A stretch of 64,000 bases of DNA from Haberlea rhodopensis (lineage: Eukaryota; Streptophyta; Magnoliopsida; Lamiales; Gesneriaceae): contig CAJQUN010000032.1 of the NCBI GenBank assembly GCA_907163345.1, positions 3,634,424 through 3,698,423 on the forward strand. The letters are read 5' to 3'. Each line of letters opens with the position of its first letter. Position 1 is the first letter of the stretch. This document shows, piece by piece, positions 1 through 12,019 of this stretch. The notes beneath the pieces are model-generated. The model ran no database searches. It was given only the letters and a program-made list of their open reading frames with translations, and was not told the origin of the DNA. Both the position numbers and the translations under genes were made by a program.

Positions 1-244
1 AGGATTTGAGCTCAAGTGGTAAGCAATCTTCCTTTGCTAAGTATTGAGCATGTATTGATTGATTTTGGGTTTATGGTTTTGGGGGAAATGGCATGTATGG
101 TGATTTTTGGTTGGGTTTTTGTTTGTGTTGCTTTATTATGGTGTTATGGGATGAAATATGTTGGTTTGGTGGTGTTATGATGTGTTGGTTTGACGGATTA
201 AGGAGTTGAACACACAAAAATGGCGATTTTCGTGTTACAGGGCA

Positions 245-385
245 CGACGATCGATCGCCCAAAACAAGGCGATCGATCGCGCGAAGGCAGTAGCGAAATG
301 AAGCGTTTGACGATCGATCGCCAAGATGGGGCAATCGATCGGTGAGGCACGCGATCGATCGCTACAAACATGACGATCGATCGCC
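245..385. repeat. Cluster of CGATCGATCG palindromes
   Basis: The self-complementary decamer CGATCGATCG, or a one-base variant, occurs six times in about 140 bp, near 248, 270, 311, 332, 351 and 374. Most copies are flanked by GC, giving GCGATCGATCGC-like cores. The same motif recurs at 1915-2095 inside an LTR-like fragment, so it belongs to a repeat family and not to a single site. Confidence 0.85.
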
Positions 386-590
386 TGTTGCCAGAATGGA
401 ATTTTTGGTTATTTTGTCGGATTTTTGGTGTCGGACTATTATTTGGCTTATTGGATTGTGTGATTGTGTAGAACCTTCGCAGGTGGCAACACAACCCAGG
501 AGATAAAGTTCTACAACATCTCCACATTTTAGAAGAAATGTACATAGTGAGACGTACGAGCATCGGACGGTAAAATGTATTTTGTAATTG

Positions 591-935
591 GATTATGCAT
601 TATGGTTGCATACATATTTGGATGGTGCATTATGGTTGCATACACATATGGGATTATGCATTATGGTTGCATGTATACAATGAATGCATTGGTGTATGTG
701 ATTGTAAGTCGAGGTTATATTCCAGTGGTGATGAATACTTGCCGCCTTCATGTCGAAGCGATGATAGAATACTTGCCGCCTTCATGTCGAAGCGATGATA
801 GAATACTTGCCGCTAATATGTAGAAGCGAAGAACACGCCGCTGTCATATTATAGCGAGTGATATTATTTGCCGCTGATATTGTCGAAGCGATGGGTATTA
901 TTGCCGCTGTCATGTCAATGCGAGGGGTATTATGC
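591..935. repeat. Two short tandem arrays
   Basis: Between about 591 and 680 a roughly 30-bp unit containing TGCATTATGGTTGCATA occurs three times. From about 730 to 935 a 34-bp unit (core ATACTTGCCGCCTTCATGTC) occurs twice almost perfectly and then decays over several more copies. Neither array is coding. Such arrays are common in untranslated parts of plant LTR elements. Confidence 0.75.
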
Positions 936-1460
936 CATTGATATAATAAGACTTGGAAATTGGTTATTGGTATTGATGGAATGGATATTGGTATTATAAT
1001 CTGTTGATTATGGTTGTGGTACATGGACAACCAAAAGGAGCATTTGAATGAGTTACAGGAAGTGATTTGTATTTACGGTTTATGCGTTTTTATATCATAA
1101 TCTTGTTGATGTGGTTATGGCTATTTTCTGCTCATGGTTTTGTGGTTGTTCCTGCAGGAGCTTTTGGAGCGGAGGGCTAAGGACCGAGTTGATGCGGTGA
1201 GCTTGTGAGGAGTGCTATTGGTATAGAAGGACATGATTCTTTTGTATAGTCTTTACTCTAGGAGTAGTGTACAACTATAGCATTAACATTCATTTACTGG
1301 GAATTTAATTAATCTTTTGGAATTTAATTTTCTGTACTGTAATCCTTTAAGCTCGAGGCATCAACATGACCCTTATACTCTGATCTATGCATGTTTAACT
1401 CTTCTTATGCATTTAATCCGCACTTAAGGTAGCGAGGCCTTACAATGATAGTGGATGCAG

Positions 1461-2130
1461 TGATAAGTATAATTTTGCACTTAAATGATCTACACCTTTT
1501 AGGAAGGTTACTACTAGTTATCGTTCACAATTACGTGTTTGTTGTTGTTTTCGTGTCATTCAGGAATTCAATAAGAAATAAGCTATCGATGCGAGAAAAG
1601 ACAAAAAAAAAAAGATGATGAATGTGCATTAACGGATTGAAGGCATGAAAGGAAAGAAGAAGCTGGAAATTTGAGGAAAAGTGATAAGTGTCATATTTGC
1701 ACTTACATTTGTATATGTTTATTGCTATTTTTATGTGATTCTTGGACGATTTTATGCTTTTGGTTGTGTTTTTGTATAATTCCAGGAATCCAGTGAAAGT
1801 GCAAGAAGTACCCGAAAACCCCCATTTTATCGAGTGAAATGTTGAAATGAAACAAACCAAGCCAACACATTGGAAAGATGGTGAAAAGAGCTGAGTTGGA
1901 TACTTTTGAAGCAGGCGATCGATCTCCAAGGAAGGATAGATCGATCGCTTCAAGGCATAAAGTGTGACAAATTGTGAATAGGAGGTGATCGATCTCCAAG
2001 GAAGGAGAGATCAATCGCATCACGGCAGAATGTGGAAGAGAATTTTACATGAGAGGCGATCGATCGCCACTCCAGTTGAGATCGATCGCTACTTTCCTAC
2101 TTTATTGAATACCACACACTTCTTCCTAAT
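1461..2130 (+). mobile_element. Two LTR-like fragments (TGATAAGT family)
   Basis: Two sequences beginning TGATAAGT...TTTGCACTTA start at 1461 and 1682. They resemble the start of the complete LTR at 10331 (TGATAAGTGCATATTTGCAC), including a following 'ttccaggaatcc'-like segment, so they look like LTR starts of the same superfamily. The second carries further GATCGATC-type palindromes (1915-2095). Both are truncated, and the gypsy element begins just to the right. No paired LTR or target duplication is seen. Confidence 0.5.
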
Positions 2131-2159
2131 AGAATTCAAACACCAAAAACAATGCTGAA

Positions 2160-2519
2160 TTACAACTCAAGTATTGTAACAAAGTCCATTAGTGATCTGG
2201 GTGCTCCTTTGATCCTTACAGGTCTTGTATTCACATTTCCGGAAGTATTCTTGTATTCATTGCCATGCTCTTCAAAAGCCACCTTGTCCTCAAGAGGAAG
2301 TTGGGATAAGCATGCTGAAAATCCTGAACATCCTCCCAAGACGTATCTTCTAAAGGCAAGCTTTCCCATTGCCAATACCTGGGATGTCCATCGATTATGC
2401 TTACATACCCGACGCTGATTCAGGATAGCTACTGGAGTAATCAACAGTTGGTTATTCACACAGGCTTTCGGTAATTTCAAAGCATATGCTTCTTGTGGAT
2501 TGGGACACAACGTAGGCAC
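2160..2519 (-). pseudogene. Chromodomain-like tail of gypsy integrase
   Basis: After the integrase C-terminal region the minus strand keeps an open frame with PVAILNQRRVCKHNR and, near its end, LPLEDKVAFEEHGNE. This resembles the 'P-x-x-I-L-x-x-R ... LEDKV' layout at the end of chromovirus polyproteins, where a weak chromodomain targets integration. The usual aromatic cage residues are not clear, so the assignment is tentative. Confidence 0.55.
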
Positions 2520-3401
2520 TGAAATTGGAACACTGGTGAATCTTATCCCCCAGTGGTAATGCTAGCTTGTAAGTCACTACTCCCACCCGTTTCACAATAT
2601 GAAAAGGGCCATAAAAATGCTTACTAAGCTTCAAATATTGCTGTCCGATAACGAAGTCTGTCGATGTGGTTGTAACCGAACAAAACACCATTGGCTATCC
2701 CCAAAAACCTTCTCAGTCCTATGCAAATCCGCACCAGATTTCATTTTTAACTGAGCTCTAAGCATATTGTGTCTATATGAACCCAATATTATTTCCTTTT
2801 CTTTCAACACAGCCTCAATACACGAACACCTGGAATATACGATGGTAAGGATGGTGGTGGTTTACCCAATACAGCCTCAAAAGGCGTCATCTTGATTGTA
2901 GAATGATAAGTAGTATTATAGCATAATTCTACCCACCCAAATAACGTGAGCACCGTGAAGGTTGATCCATGACAAAAGCACGTAAATATTGTTCCAAACA
3001 TCGGTTCAAAACCTCTGTTTGTCCGTCCATTTGCGGGTGATAAGCACTAGACATGGCCAAAGACGTTCCACTATTGTGAAAAATCTCCATCCAAAACTTA
3101 CTTAAGAAAATTGGGTCCCTATCTGAAACAACACTTTTCGGAACCGAATGATGTTCAACCACAATATCAACATACACCTCAGCCAGCAATGATGCAGTAA
3201 AACCAGATTTGAGCAACCAAAATGTCCGATTTGACAATCGATCAACAACAACCAAAATGACTGAAAATCCTTGGACCTTGGTAACCCACATAATAAAATC
3301 CATAGATATTTCCTCCCAAACATTTTCAGGGATAGGCAGTGGTTGTAGCAATCCAAAAGGCATTTGTGAGCTATATTTGGTTTGTTGGAAAACAATGTCA
3401 T
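2452..3401 (-). pseudogene. Gypsy integrase remnant
   Basis: The core at 2929-3363 contains WEEISMDFI, VVSDRDPIFLSKFW and HPQMDGQTEVLNRCLEQYLR. These supply the D, D and E of the DDE catalytic triad. Further pieces continue in shifted frames: YNTTYHSTIKMTPFEAVLG (2804-3001) and LSKHFYGPFHIVKRVGVVTYKL (2452-2691), the integrase C-terminal region. Several frameshifts and stops make it inactive. Confidence 0.88.
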
Positions 3402-3588
3402 GTGCGGCCAGTAAAAATTAGGAATGAGTATGGCCAGAGTCTTTTGTACCCCCCCATGCCCACTAATGGTGTACTAAGGAATTCAAACAAAACTTGGGTA
3501 TTAAAGGAGATGAATGACTCAAACAGAGGCGATGGTGCTTGTAAACCAAGCCATTTTGAAGTTGGAAGGACCGGGAATAGGATGTAGG

Positions 3589-4030
3589 CTAGGCTAAAAG
3601 ATTTAGGTAATATGAATCAGTGGATATTTCTGATTTTAGTTCAGACCAAAAGTGAAAAGTGAGGACTGACAAGGCTAAAAATTCACCCGATGTTTTATCC
3701 TGGATTGCCTCAGGGTCAAATTTTTGTGATAAAGCATCGGCTACCACACTGGATTTGCCTGGCTGATAAATGATGTCAAAGTCATAGTCCAAAAGTTTGA
3801 TGAGGTATTTCTGTTGGTCGAAGTGTGCATAGTCTATTTAAGGAGTGTCTTAAGGCTACAATGATCAGTGACAATGGAAAAATGATGACCAAGAAGATAA
3901 GACCGCCACTTGGTGACAGCTTGTGTGATGGCTAGCAATTCGCGGACATAACTTGAAGCTTTGGCAAGATGTGGAGGCAATTTTCGACTAAAAAAAGCAA
4001 TAGGATGTCCTTTTTGAAGGAGCACAACAC
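3589..4030 (-). pseudogene. Gypsy RNase H remnant
   Basis: Two open pieces (3834-4025 and 3589-3792) in different frames encode the RNase H domain. The first reads GHPIAFFSRKLPPHL, SSYVRELLAI and HFSIVTDHCSLKTLL; the second reads MDYDFDIIYQPGKSSVVADALSQK. The domain is split by a frameshift around 3800-3833. It directly follows the RT domain. Confidence 0.85.
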
Positions 4031-5050
4031 CTATTCCAGTTCTTGAAGCATCAGTTTGTAATTGAAATGGAACGGTAAAATTGGGAAGGGAAGAGTAAGA
4101 ACAGGAGCTTGACTCAAGGCTTCCTTAAGAGAATCGAAGGCAGCTTGTGCAACAGGAGTCCAAAAAAAATTATCTTTCTTGAGTAATTCGGTTAATGCAA
4201 AGGCAATAGAAGCATATCCCTGAACAAATTTTCTATAAAATCCGGATAATCCCAAAAACTCTCGTAATGATTTTAAAGACACGGGAAATGGCCATGAACG
4301 AATGGCAGAAACCTTGGAAGGATCTGATCTAACACCAGCAGAAGAGACTATATGACCAAGATATTCAATAGAATGTTGAGCAAAGGAACATTTGGAAAAC
4401 TTCCCAAACAATGAGTTATCCTTTAGCCACTGTAACATAGCCTGAATATATGTTAAATGGTCATCCATCGATCGACTATAAACTAGAATATCATCAAAAA
4501 AAACAATCAAGAACTTGCAAAGGAATAGTTTGAAAATATGATTCATGGAAGGTGCGAAGCGAAAGCCAACCCGCGAAAAAGGCATTACGAAAAACTCATA
4601 ATGTGCTTCATGTGTACGAAAAGTTGTTTTGAAAATGTCCCCATCATCGACACGAATTTGGTGGTATCCTGCACATAAGTCCAGTTTGGAGAAAAAAAGA
4701 GCTCCATGCAACTCATCGAGGAGTTCATCAATGGTAGGAATGTGAAATTTCCTTAACAGTGACATGATTAAGATCTCGATAATCGAGACAAAAACGCCAA
4801 GTATCGTCTTTCTTTTTAACCAATAGGACGGGAGCCGAAAAGGGGATTTTACTATGACGGATAATACCAGACTGTTTTCTTGTACTAGTTTTTCAATTTC
4901 ATTCTTCTCGGAATGGGGATAACGATAAGGTTTGACATTGACAGGTTGAACATTAGGAAGTAAATGAATTGAATGATTAATGGATCGATGTGGACATAAG
5001 GAGTTTGGTTCCACAAATACCTCATTATAGGAGTCAAGAAGGCGGACCAA
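4031..5050 (-). pseudogene. Gypsy reverse transcriptase remnant
   Basis: This 339-codon open stretch is the best preserved part of the element. It shows HSIHLLPNVQPVNVKPYRYP, then LDLCAGYHQIRV, the catalytic FFDDILVYS (the YxDD-type motif, here F-F-D-D), LGHIVSSAGV and LREFLGLSGFYRKFV. All are in the order expected of a Ty3/gypsy RT with its connection domain. The N-terminal and C-terminal junctions are frameshifted, so it is not part of an intact polyprotein. Confidence 0.9.
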
Positions 5051-5245
5051 AAACTCTGGTTGTGACTCCCCTTGCGTGGCCTCAACATTGGAAATCTACA
5101 TAGGCAACAACTGAAAACCGTGAGATATACTTTCAGTTTGAGATAGACACCTAAGCTGATGCAACTTTACTTCTTCCACATGCACCGATGATTGTCCTTG
5201 TAACTTAACACCTGCCCTTGGTGCACAAATTCCAAATAAAGGTGA

Positions 5246-5581
5246 TTATAATCCATGGTGATGCGACCTAATAATCTGAGCCACTGAACACCAAAAACCA
5301 CGTCCGTACCACGCAATTGCAAATACATAGAATTCGATATCAAAAGAAGCTTGGCCCAAATCTACCCTGACTTTTGGACAAAAACCAGTACATTGTAAAG
5401 TTTCTCCTTTCCCCATTACTACCGAAAAATGTCGAGAAGGTAGGATGTTTAATTTCAGAAATTTAGCAACACGATCATGTATGAAATTGTGAGTACTTCC
5501 ACCATCCACCAAAATCTGCACTAATTGAGTCTCAATGTATCCGCGCGACCTCAAAGTACGTGTGTTAAGATGTCCAACCAT
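5246..5581 (-). pseudogene. Gypsy aspartic protease remnant
   Basis: The frame contains QILVDGGSTHNFI followed by a hydrophobic stretch. This is the plant gypsy retropepsin active-site motif, with D-G-G in place of the more common D-T-G; that variant is usual in several plant gypsy lineages. The segment overlaps the end of gag in another frame and is separated from RT by stops. It would have cleaved the polyprotein. Confidence 0.8.
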
Positions 5582-6637
5582 AGCTGAAAACTTATCTCAG
5601 GCTGCTCAATTGACCTTTCCACAAACTGAATATCAGGACAAGACTCCTTAGTCAGGAACTCCACATTCTTCTCATCCTCTATAGTCATAAAGAAGAATAG
5701 TTGACCCTTACATTTGTGGCCAATGAAGAACTTTTCATCGCAGTTATAACATAACCCCTTCTCGCGACGAGCAAGCATCTCAGTTGGTGATTGTTGTCGT
5801 GTACCAGTCGGAGTAGGAAACAAGGCTGGAGGCCTCAAAGTCGAAGGTACATAGCTGAATTTAGAGGATTGTGTTCGCTCATCACCCAAACTTTTCCCAA
5901 CCATTATATCAAAAATTTTATCATCATACAACTTGGCTAATTCCATGGCTTGTAACAAAGATTGAGGTCGAGAAACTTGAATATCCTTCCTAACCTCATG
6001 ACATAGCCCCGAAACGAAATAGCTAATCAATACATGTTCCGGAACATTTATGATATTATAAGCAAGTTTCTCAAATTGGTGTTGATAATCAAGCAAATTA
6101 CCGGACTGTGTGAGCTTACTCAAACTACCAAAATGATCCTCATACTCGGAAGGTCCAAATCTTTTGACCACAGCTATCAAAAATTCATTCCAATCCTGAA
6201 CCAAACCATTTTGATTCATCTAATCGAACCAACCTAATGCTACTCCGTCTAAATGAAATGATAAAACAATCAATCGTTGAGTTTCAAGAGTATTATAGAA
6301 ATCAAAATACCTCTGAATACGAGCAACCCAAGCTGACGGACTATCACCAGCAAAACACATGTGCAGCGTCCTGGTGCACCAGCGGAGTCTGAGAAGAAGG
6401 CAATCCTACCGGAGGTGATCGACGCCATTGCTCTTCAACTTCGCCATCCAAGGCTTTTAAACTGATCATAAGCTCCGCTACTGAAGTCCGAGGAGCCTCA
6501 ATGTGCGAATTTTGTTTGTCAACAAGTAGAGCTTGTGATTCCTGCATCACATTAAATCTGAGTGATTATGATTCCAGTATTTGCTTCAATTTTGGCAAGG
6601 ATTCCTCCAATCGAGCAAATCTAGTTCCTTCAGCCAT
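5551..6637 (-). pseudogene. Gypsy gag remnant with CCHC zinc knuckle
   Basis: The likely original start is the ATG at 6637 (MAEGTRFARLEES). The frame is broken within the first 100 codons and resumes as a 222-codon open stretch at 5551-6219. That stretch has the retrotransposon gag core (HFGSLSKLTQSGNLLDYQ, then LISYFVSGL) and a zinc knuckle of the form CYNCDEKFFIGHKC (C-X2-C-X5-GH-X3-C). Gag would form the particle and bind element RNA. Here it is a pseudogene because the start and the main body lie in different frames. Confidence 0.85.
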
Positions 6638-9588
6638 CTATCCACGCTACGATAAAAAAAATATATATACCAATTTTAAGACCAATGAATGATAATTCAT
6701 TGAAATTAGATCCAGTTGATGAATTCCGAAGAACTCGATGAAGTAATATTTAAATTTTATTTTATTTTATGAATTTTTATCTTCTTTCTAACTTCTAACT
6801 ACAATTTTCATTAATGTCAAATAAATTAAAAATATCCACCATGATATATACTTTGATCTCATTTTACTGGAACCTATTTTATTAGTGTAATAATATTATA
6901 AGTAACAGAAGGTGAAAGTTCAAAATTTCAAAGTCCCAAAAAATGTCAATTCACTAATTTTATAATTTGAATAATATATTTAAACTTTTTTTAGATAACT
7001 GTATCCGGGCTTTTTGCCCCATACTAAATTTGGATGCAGTCATAGTCTATACATACTTGGAGCTACTCTCGTTTTGTTTTTATCCCCCTGAGTTTTGAAC
7101 TTGTGACTCTTACATTATTCTTCAATTATCAATATCGTATAACTTTTCAGGATTAAAGGGGTGTCTAAGATGTTTACGTCCTTGAATATTAGAAGCAAAA
7201 ATGGCAAGAGATCCCACTAAGCACTCATATCCCAGTGTCGATAGTAATCCCTTAATTTTAACTTGATATTGTATAAGTAACCTAAAATATCTTTTGTATG
7301 GCAAAACTTAAAAACGCATTGTATTGCAGAAACTGGACTTGGTAAAAAACAAAAGACAATTTTTTCTTTGAAAAACTATTAATGAACTGTTGTTAAAGAT
7401 ATGTTCTGCGAGTTTAGCAAAAGTTGTTCAACTACAAATCTATTCTTTTATGTTTGTGTCTTTTGTCATTTTGGTTCTGTATGTTGTCAAATTTTATTAT
7501 TAATAAGTTATATTTGTTTTTTTTTTTTATTTTAGTATTCTTAGTAAGCACTCATATATATATATATACTATTTCATTTGGCACCACGCAAGACGCGGTG
7601 CCACTGAACAGTTGTGACAAATATGAAATCCAACTTTCGAGTTTTTCTTCTTTTTTTTCAAGCCAAACTGCTTCAGAAACATCCAAGATTACAAGAAACG
7701 GAATTACATGAAAGATGGAACTCAACTTTACGAACGAAAGACACGACATAATCCAATCACTACAAAATCAATTCTCTGTTAATAGATGATGTCCCAAACG
7801 AATCATTGACACCACCAAAATGAAAGAGGATAGCATGTTAAAATAAAAGTACGAACACGGCCCAAAGAACAGAAAGCATAGAAACCTAATGAAAAAACAG
7901 GGAATAGCAATACGAGGCAACCCCGCACAAATTACATCAACTATCATTGCAAGCAATGGGAAAACAATTCAAAATGCTCACTAAAGGTAGAATAAGGCGA
8001 AATAACTAAACACGGTGGAGACGGCAAGGTAAGAAACAGACATATAACCCAAGACCACAGAAGGGTCAGATGGATGTTTGCAAACGACAAAGCTCTTTCC
8101 AGTTACGATGTTGCCATAAAGTGGCCGCCAATACGAGCAGACGTAAACATGTAAAATCAAGAATTACTAATTTTAAAATAAAATAAAGCTATGTAACACT
8201 GGTACAAACAAAAGATTTAGAGGGGAAAGATGCATAACAATACAACACTATTCAGGAGATAACACATCATGTCATGAGAAACTATGTAAGCAAGATTATT
8301 TTGTTTATCTAGTCTCATTCAAGTAACTACTGCTTGATATGAGCAGATGTACCAAGTGACTAAGTTTTTTGAGTCCTGGTTGAAACTAAAACTTCAATTT
8401 GCCAAGAAAGCTGATACAAACAGACTCAAACATTTCGAATAATAAATCACCATATCATAAACAAGGGCATGTGGATGAACATAAGAAACATATCTAGAAA
8501 ATGGCAAAGACACATGTCAAAATAAACGAACGCAATCATACATATGTCAACAGAAAATGTTTTGGACCAAAAGGAAGTGTTTGGCAACGGTTAACCATAC
8601 AATGTTGATGCACAAAAGTTGACACAAAATAATGGAAACCTCATTGGGCTAAATTTGGTTTCGTGTCTCATAGAGGCCATTGAGTTGAGTAAATTAGTTG
8701 TGCTAGAATGATATCAACATATTTGGGGTATGGAATTATTGGAGTTTATTGATAATTTCCCCAATTAAATATACTTTGTCCCAGTAAATTAGTGGTGCTA
8801 TCGTGCTAGAATGATGTCAACATATTTTAATGAATATAACACCGTCCTCATATAACATGAGCAAATACTTGTATTAATATTAAGTATTTATATTGTTAGT
8901 GAATACTAAGATCCAGTGCACACTTTAGTTAGCCATATAAGATGTCCCAAGTACAGAGGATTAAAATGATTTAACAAAAACAGAGAGCAAATTAAAGCAA
9001 TTAAAAGCGAAGTAATAAAAAATGTTAAAAAAATAATATATAACAAGATATATTACGTATTAGTACAGTTTACTTAACAAAAGCTTGTAAAGCAAGTTGA
9101 ACTTCTACATAAGAGCAGCTGAAACAAGTACATAATGTTCTCTTGGCAACCAAATTTTTTTATCGGATACCATACTATAATCACATACCACATAGAAAAT
9201 CTCGTGAATTTTATACCCCAACTCTCGTTTCTCAACTTGGAACAGTTAAATTATGGAGCAGAATATACCATACTATATATTCACATCCAAATCCACATAA
9301 ATTTGCTCAAATTGGTCCCTCCCCCCAACCCTCTTTCTCCACTTAGCTTGCTCTTTGTTTGAGTATTTACCATGCTCCATAATTAAAATCTCCTCATAGT
9401 ACCTCTTTTAAATTCAATATGGCCTTTCTTAACTTCTCCAGTCTTGGAGACAACCTTAATTTCCCCCATTCATTATTCATTAATATTAAAGACACCATGC
9501 TCTTAAGTTGATCCAGATTTCAGTTTTTCTAAAATTGTTCCTCAATGAAACCCCATCTCTGCATCCCCCAGAAGAGGCCGGGTCTTAG
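6638..9588. other. Intergenic, no gene recognised
   Basis: AT-rich DNA with only short, low-complexity open frames. A (TA)n run lies near 7555-7568. I see no splice-compatible coding pattern, RNA gene or terminal repeats in these 2.9 kb. Confidence 0.6.
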
Positions 9589-9951
9589 ACCTTTGGTGGT
9601 TTACTGTCCTCGGATGAAAATCGAGGTCTCAACGAGGTTGCAATAAGATCATTCCCGATTTTCCAGTTCAAAAAAATAAGTGATACAAAAGATGAATCAG
9701 AAATATCAAAATCTTTCGAATGTGCAGTTTGTTTGAATGAGTTCCAAGAAAAGGAGAAGCTCGAAATTATCCCCAACTGTGGCCATTTATTTAACACAGA
9801 TTGTGTAGATGTTTACCGAGCATCACTCAAAGACCCTCAAATTAATTGTAAAGATAAAGAAGAAAGACCAACCCTCGTCCCTCAACTTTTTAAAATGGTC
9901 GACCCTAAAAAAACGACACCCAAAGAAGAAAAGCCAACAGTATTGCGTTGA
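9589..9951 (+). pseudogene. Truncated ATL-type RING-H2 E3 ligase fragment
   Basis: From just after a stop at 9586-9588 the frame is open for about 120 codons. It encodes the region before the RING in ATL ubiquitin ligases (SSDENRGLNEVAIRSFPIFQ) and then the first half of a RING-H2 finger: CAVCLNEFQEKEKLEIIPNC, GHLF and NTDCVDVY. Five potential zinc ligands are visible. The second half (the W-L...C-P-x-C segment) is missing, and from VDVY on the sequence is unrelated and lysine-rich. No ATL N-terminal membrane segment is in frame upstream. It is most likely a broken ATL copy that cannot bind the second zinc. Confidence 0.75.
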
Positions 9952-10325
9952 GAATCCAGTAAAAAACAACAAAACAATCAGACTTTTTAACAAAAAAAAA
10001 GCGAGGATGAAGCACATATGAATGCACCCAAGAGAAAATTAGCATTCATTATATATGTTGCATTATGGAACCAGTTAACTTTGCCACCAGCATCTATGCA
10101 TAATTATGGATGAAATAATTGAGATTCCTACTGAAACTCTTTTCTTTCAATAGTACTGTTGCTTTCAGTTAAACCGAAAGTTTCATTCTGTTAGTTCATG
10201 TCCACGAAGGAACACGATAAAACAATAGGGAACAACCAATTTATATCCAAAGGAATATGATAGTCTGTTAGTATTGAGAGGTTCAAACCATTCATATCTA
10301 GAATCTTTATAAATTTACTAACAAG
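9952..10325. other. Intergenic, nothing recognised
   Basis: AT-rich sequence between the ATL fragment and the complete LTR element. No gene or repeat structure is seen. Confidence 0.6.
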
Positions 10326-10330
10326 CTTCC

Positions 10331-11909
10331 TGATAAGTGCATATTTGCACTTATATTTTATTATATTTTCTTATACTTTTGTTTTGGTATTCGAGCAGAA
10401 TTACGTTTTTGTTGTCTTTTCGATGTTTTGCAGGAATCCAAGGAATTAAGCATTTTATTATTAAAAGATGGTGAAAAATACATAAATGTGACAAGAATTC
10501 AAATTGGGTCTCAAGAGTTGAAAAATCGTGCACCGGGATATGTCAAATGGCAAGATTATATTATATTATAATATAATATAATATATATACACGAGAAGGA
10601 AGGAAAGAAAAGAAGAGATTGGATTGGAGATTTGGTGATGATATATTAAAGGGAAGTCAAGTATACAAAAAGATACAAATTCACGTACAGATGGAAAGAG
10701 ATAGAGGCACACGGATAACATATTTTATTAAAGGGAATAAGATATTTAGGTAGAGATTTTCGAGGGCAACAGAAGGCTAACGAGAAGGGATTCACGCAGA
10801 TAATATAAAGAAAGATTGAAGGAGGATTTGTTGGGACAAAAGATACTTAGCAAAAGGGCCGAGATTCACGTAAAAGCAAGAGGTAAAAAGGAAGGGAATA
10901 AAAAGGCAGCATAATTCACGTACGGAGAGATCATCAAATAAAGAGACGCACGCACGAAGACGTGAAGGGCAGTAGACGTAGAGAATTTTTCACGTAAATA
11001 AACAGAAGAGCAGCGTGAGAAGGGCAGTAGCCGAGAGCTAAAGAGGAGAGGAGGAGATCATTCGAGGCGGTGCGCTTACAACGAAGGGCAACGAAGGGTA
11101 AAGATTTTGACAACGGAGAAGACGACGGTGACTATCGGGGACGGAGGGCCATCATCCAATTCGTTTGATTATCTCTTCCTTTTATGTTTATGATGATTAA
11201 GAACATGTCTATGTGTTTATTTAATGTATTCATGAACTAATTTATTATTCTAGAGTTAGACGGATCTTGACTTGAAACTATGTCGTTGATTATTGATTGA
11301 ATATTATTTGGTTTTTCGTTTGGTTTATTTGTGATTCCTGATTTGAATGTGTTTCAATTAATTGATCACTAGTTGATTCGTCATATTTATTTAGAATCTA
11401 TCACTCGGGAGATGGGGTTTTGAATAGGACCGTAGGAATTTACATCGTTGGAAGTTTATATAGTCGGGAGACATATAACTCCAACGAAGCCATAGAACGA
11501 ATCTAGCGCTATTGAAATTGTTTAATAATTTATCTTAGGTGGGCACATCAAGATGATTGTTGGATGATTATTTCTATTTAACACTTGGGAGAGGTAATAG
11601 ATAACATAGGATTCGTGGTTAATAAATTAGAAGAACACGACATAGTGGATAGTTGAGTGAAGTCGAACCTCTAGAATCCGTTCTCATTGATTTTCTCCAC
11701 TTAAATTTCCATCTTGTTAAATTATTACTTTATTTTAGTAGATTAATATAATAATTATGCTATCGATTGTCTAAATAAAGTCGAGACTATTCTAATTACA
11801 GTACTTGGTGTAACTTAATTATCAATCTCTGTGGGTTCGACATCCGTACTTTAATTTTCCTATACTAAAAGTTGACACCGTACACTTGCGGTACGTTCAA
11901 CACGCATCA
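10331..11909 (+). repeat. 5' LTR of the LARD element
   Basis: Begins TGATAAGTGCATATTTGCAC and ends GTTCAACACGCATCA. It matches 14884-16453 over its whole length. It includes an AT palindrome of ATATT/AATAT repeats near 10555-10590. Confidence 0.95.
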
Positions 11910-11915
11910 AGTTTT

Positions 11916-11933
11916 TGGCGCCGTTGCCGGGGA
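11916..11933 (+). other. Primer-binding site
   Basis: TGGCGCCGTTGCCGGGGA lies a few bases after the 5' LTR. This form of PBS is found in Athila-type and related plant gypsy elements and is usually ascribed to tRNA-Asp. The sequence is seen directly; the tRNA assignment is from general knowledge. Confidence 0.85.
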
Positions 11934-12019
11934 TTGATTTAATTTTGTTTATTGATACTGTTACCAAGTAGTCTTGATTTTAATTTAGAATTTTATTTTT
12001 TGTTTTAATTTTATTTTTT

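Larger units (their letters stand above)
1..1460. other. Gene-free retroelement-derived region
   Basis: No credible gene is seen here. The stretch holds a cluster of CGATCGATCG palindromes, two short tandem arrays and low-complexity GT-rich sequence. Open frames are short and resemble no family I recognise. Its texture and position beside LTR fragments suggest the untranslated part of a decayed LTR retrotransposon; that is inference. Confidence 0.5.
2160..6637 (-). mobile_element. Decayed Ty3/gypsy retrotransposon, minus strand
   Basis: Read on the minus strand, the order is gag with a CCHC knuckle, aspartic protease, reverse transcriptase, RNase H, integrase, then a chromodomain-like tail. 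This is the Ty3/gypsy gene order, in which integrase follows RT. The frame is broken by stops and frameshifts at most domain junctions, so it cannot make a full polyprotein. Neither LTR nor a primer-binding site is recognisable next to the coding part, so both ends are truncated. Gag starts MAEGTR, as does the plus-strand gypsy element at 35746, so the two probably belong to related families. Confidence 0.9.
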
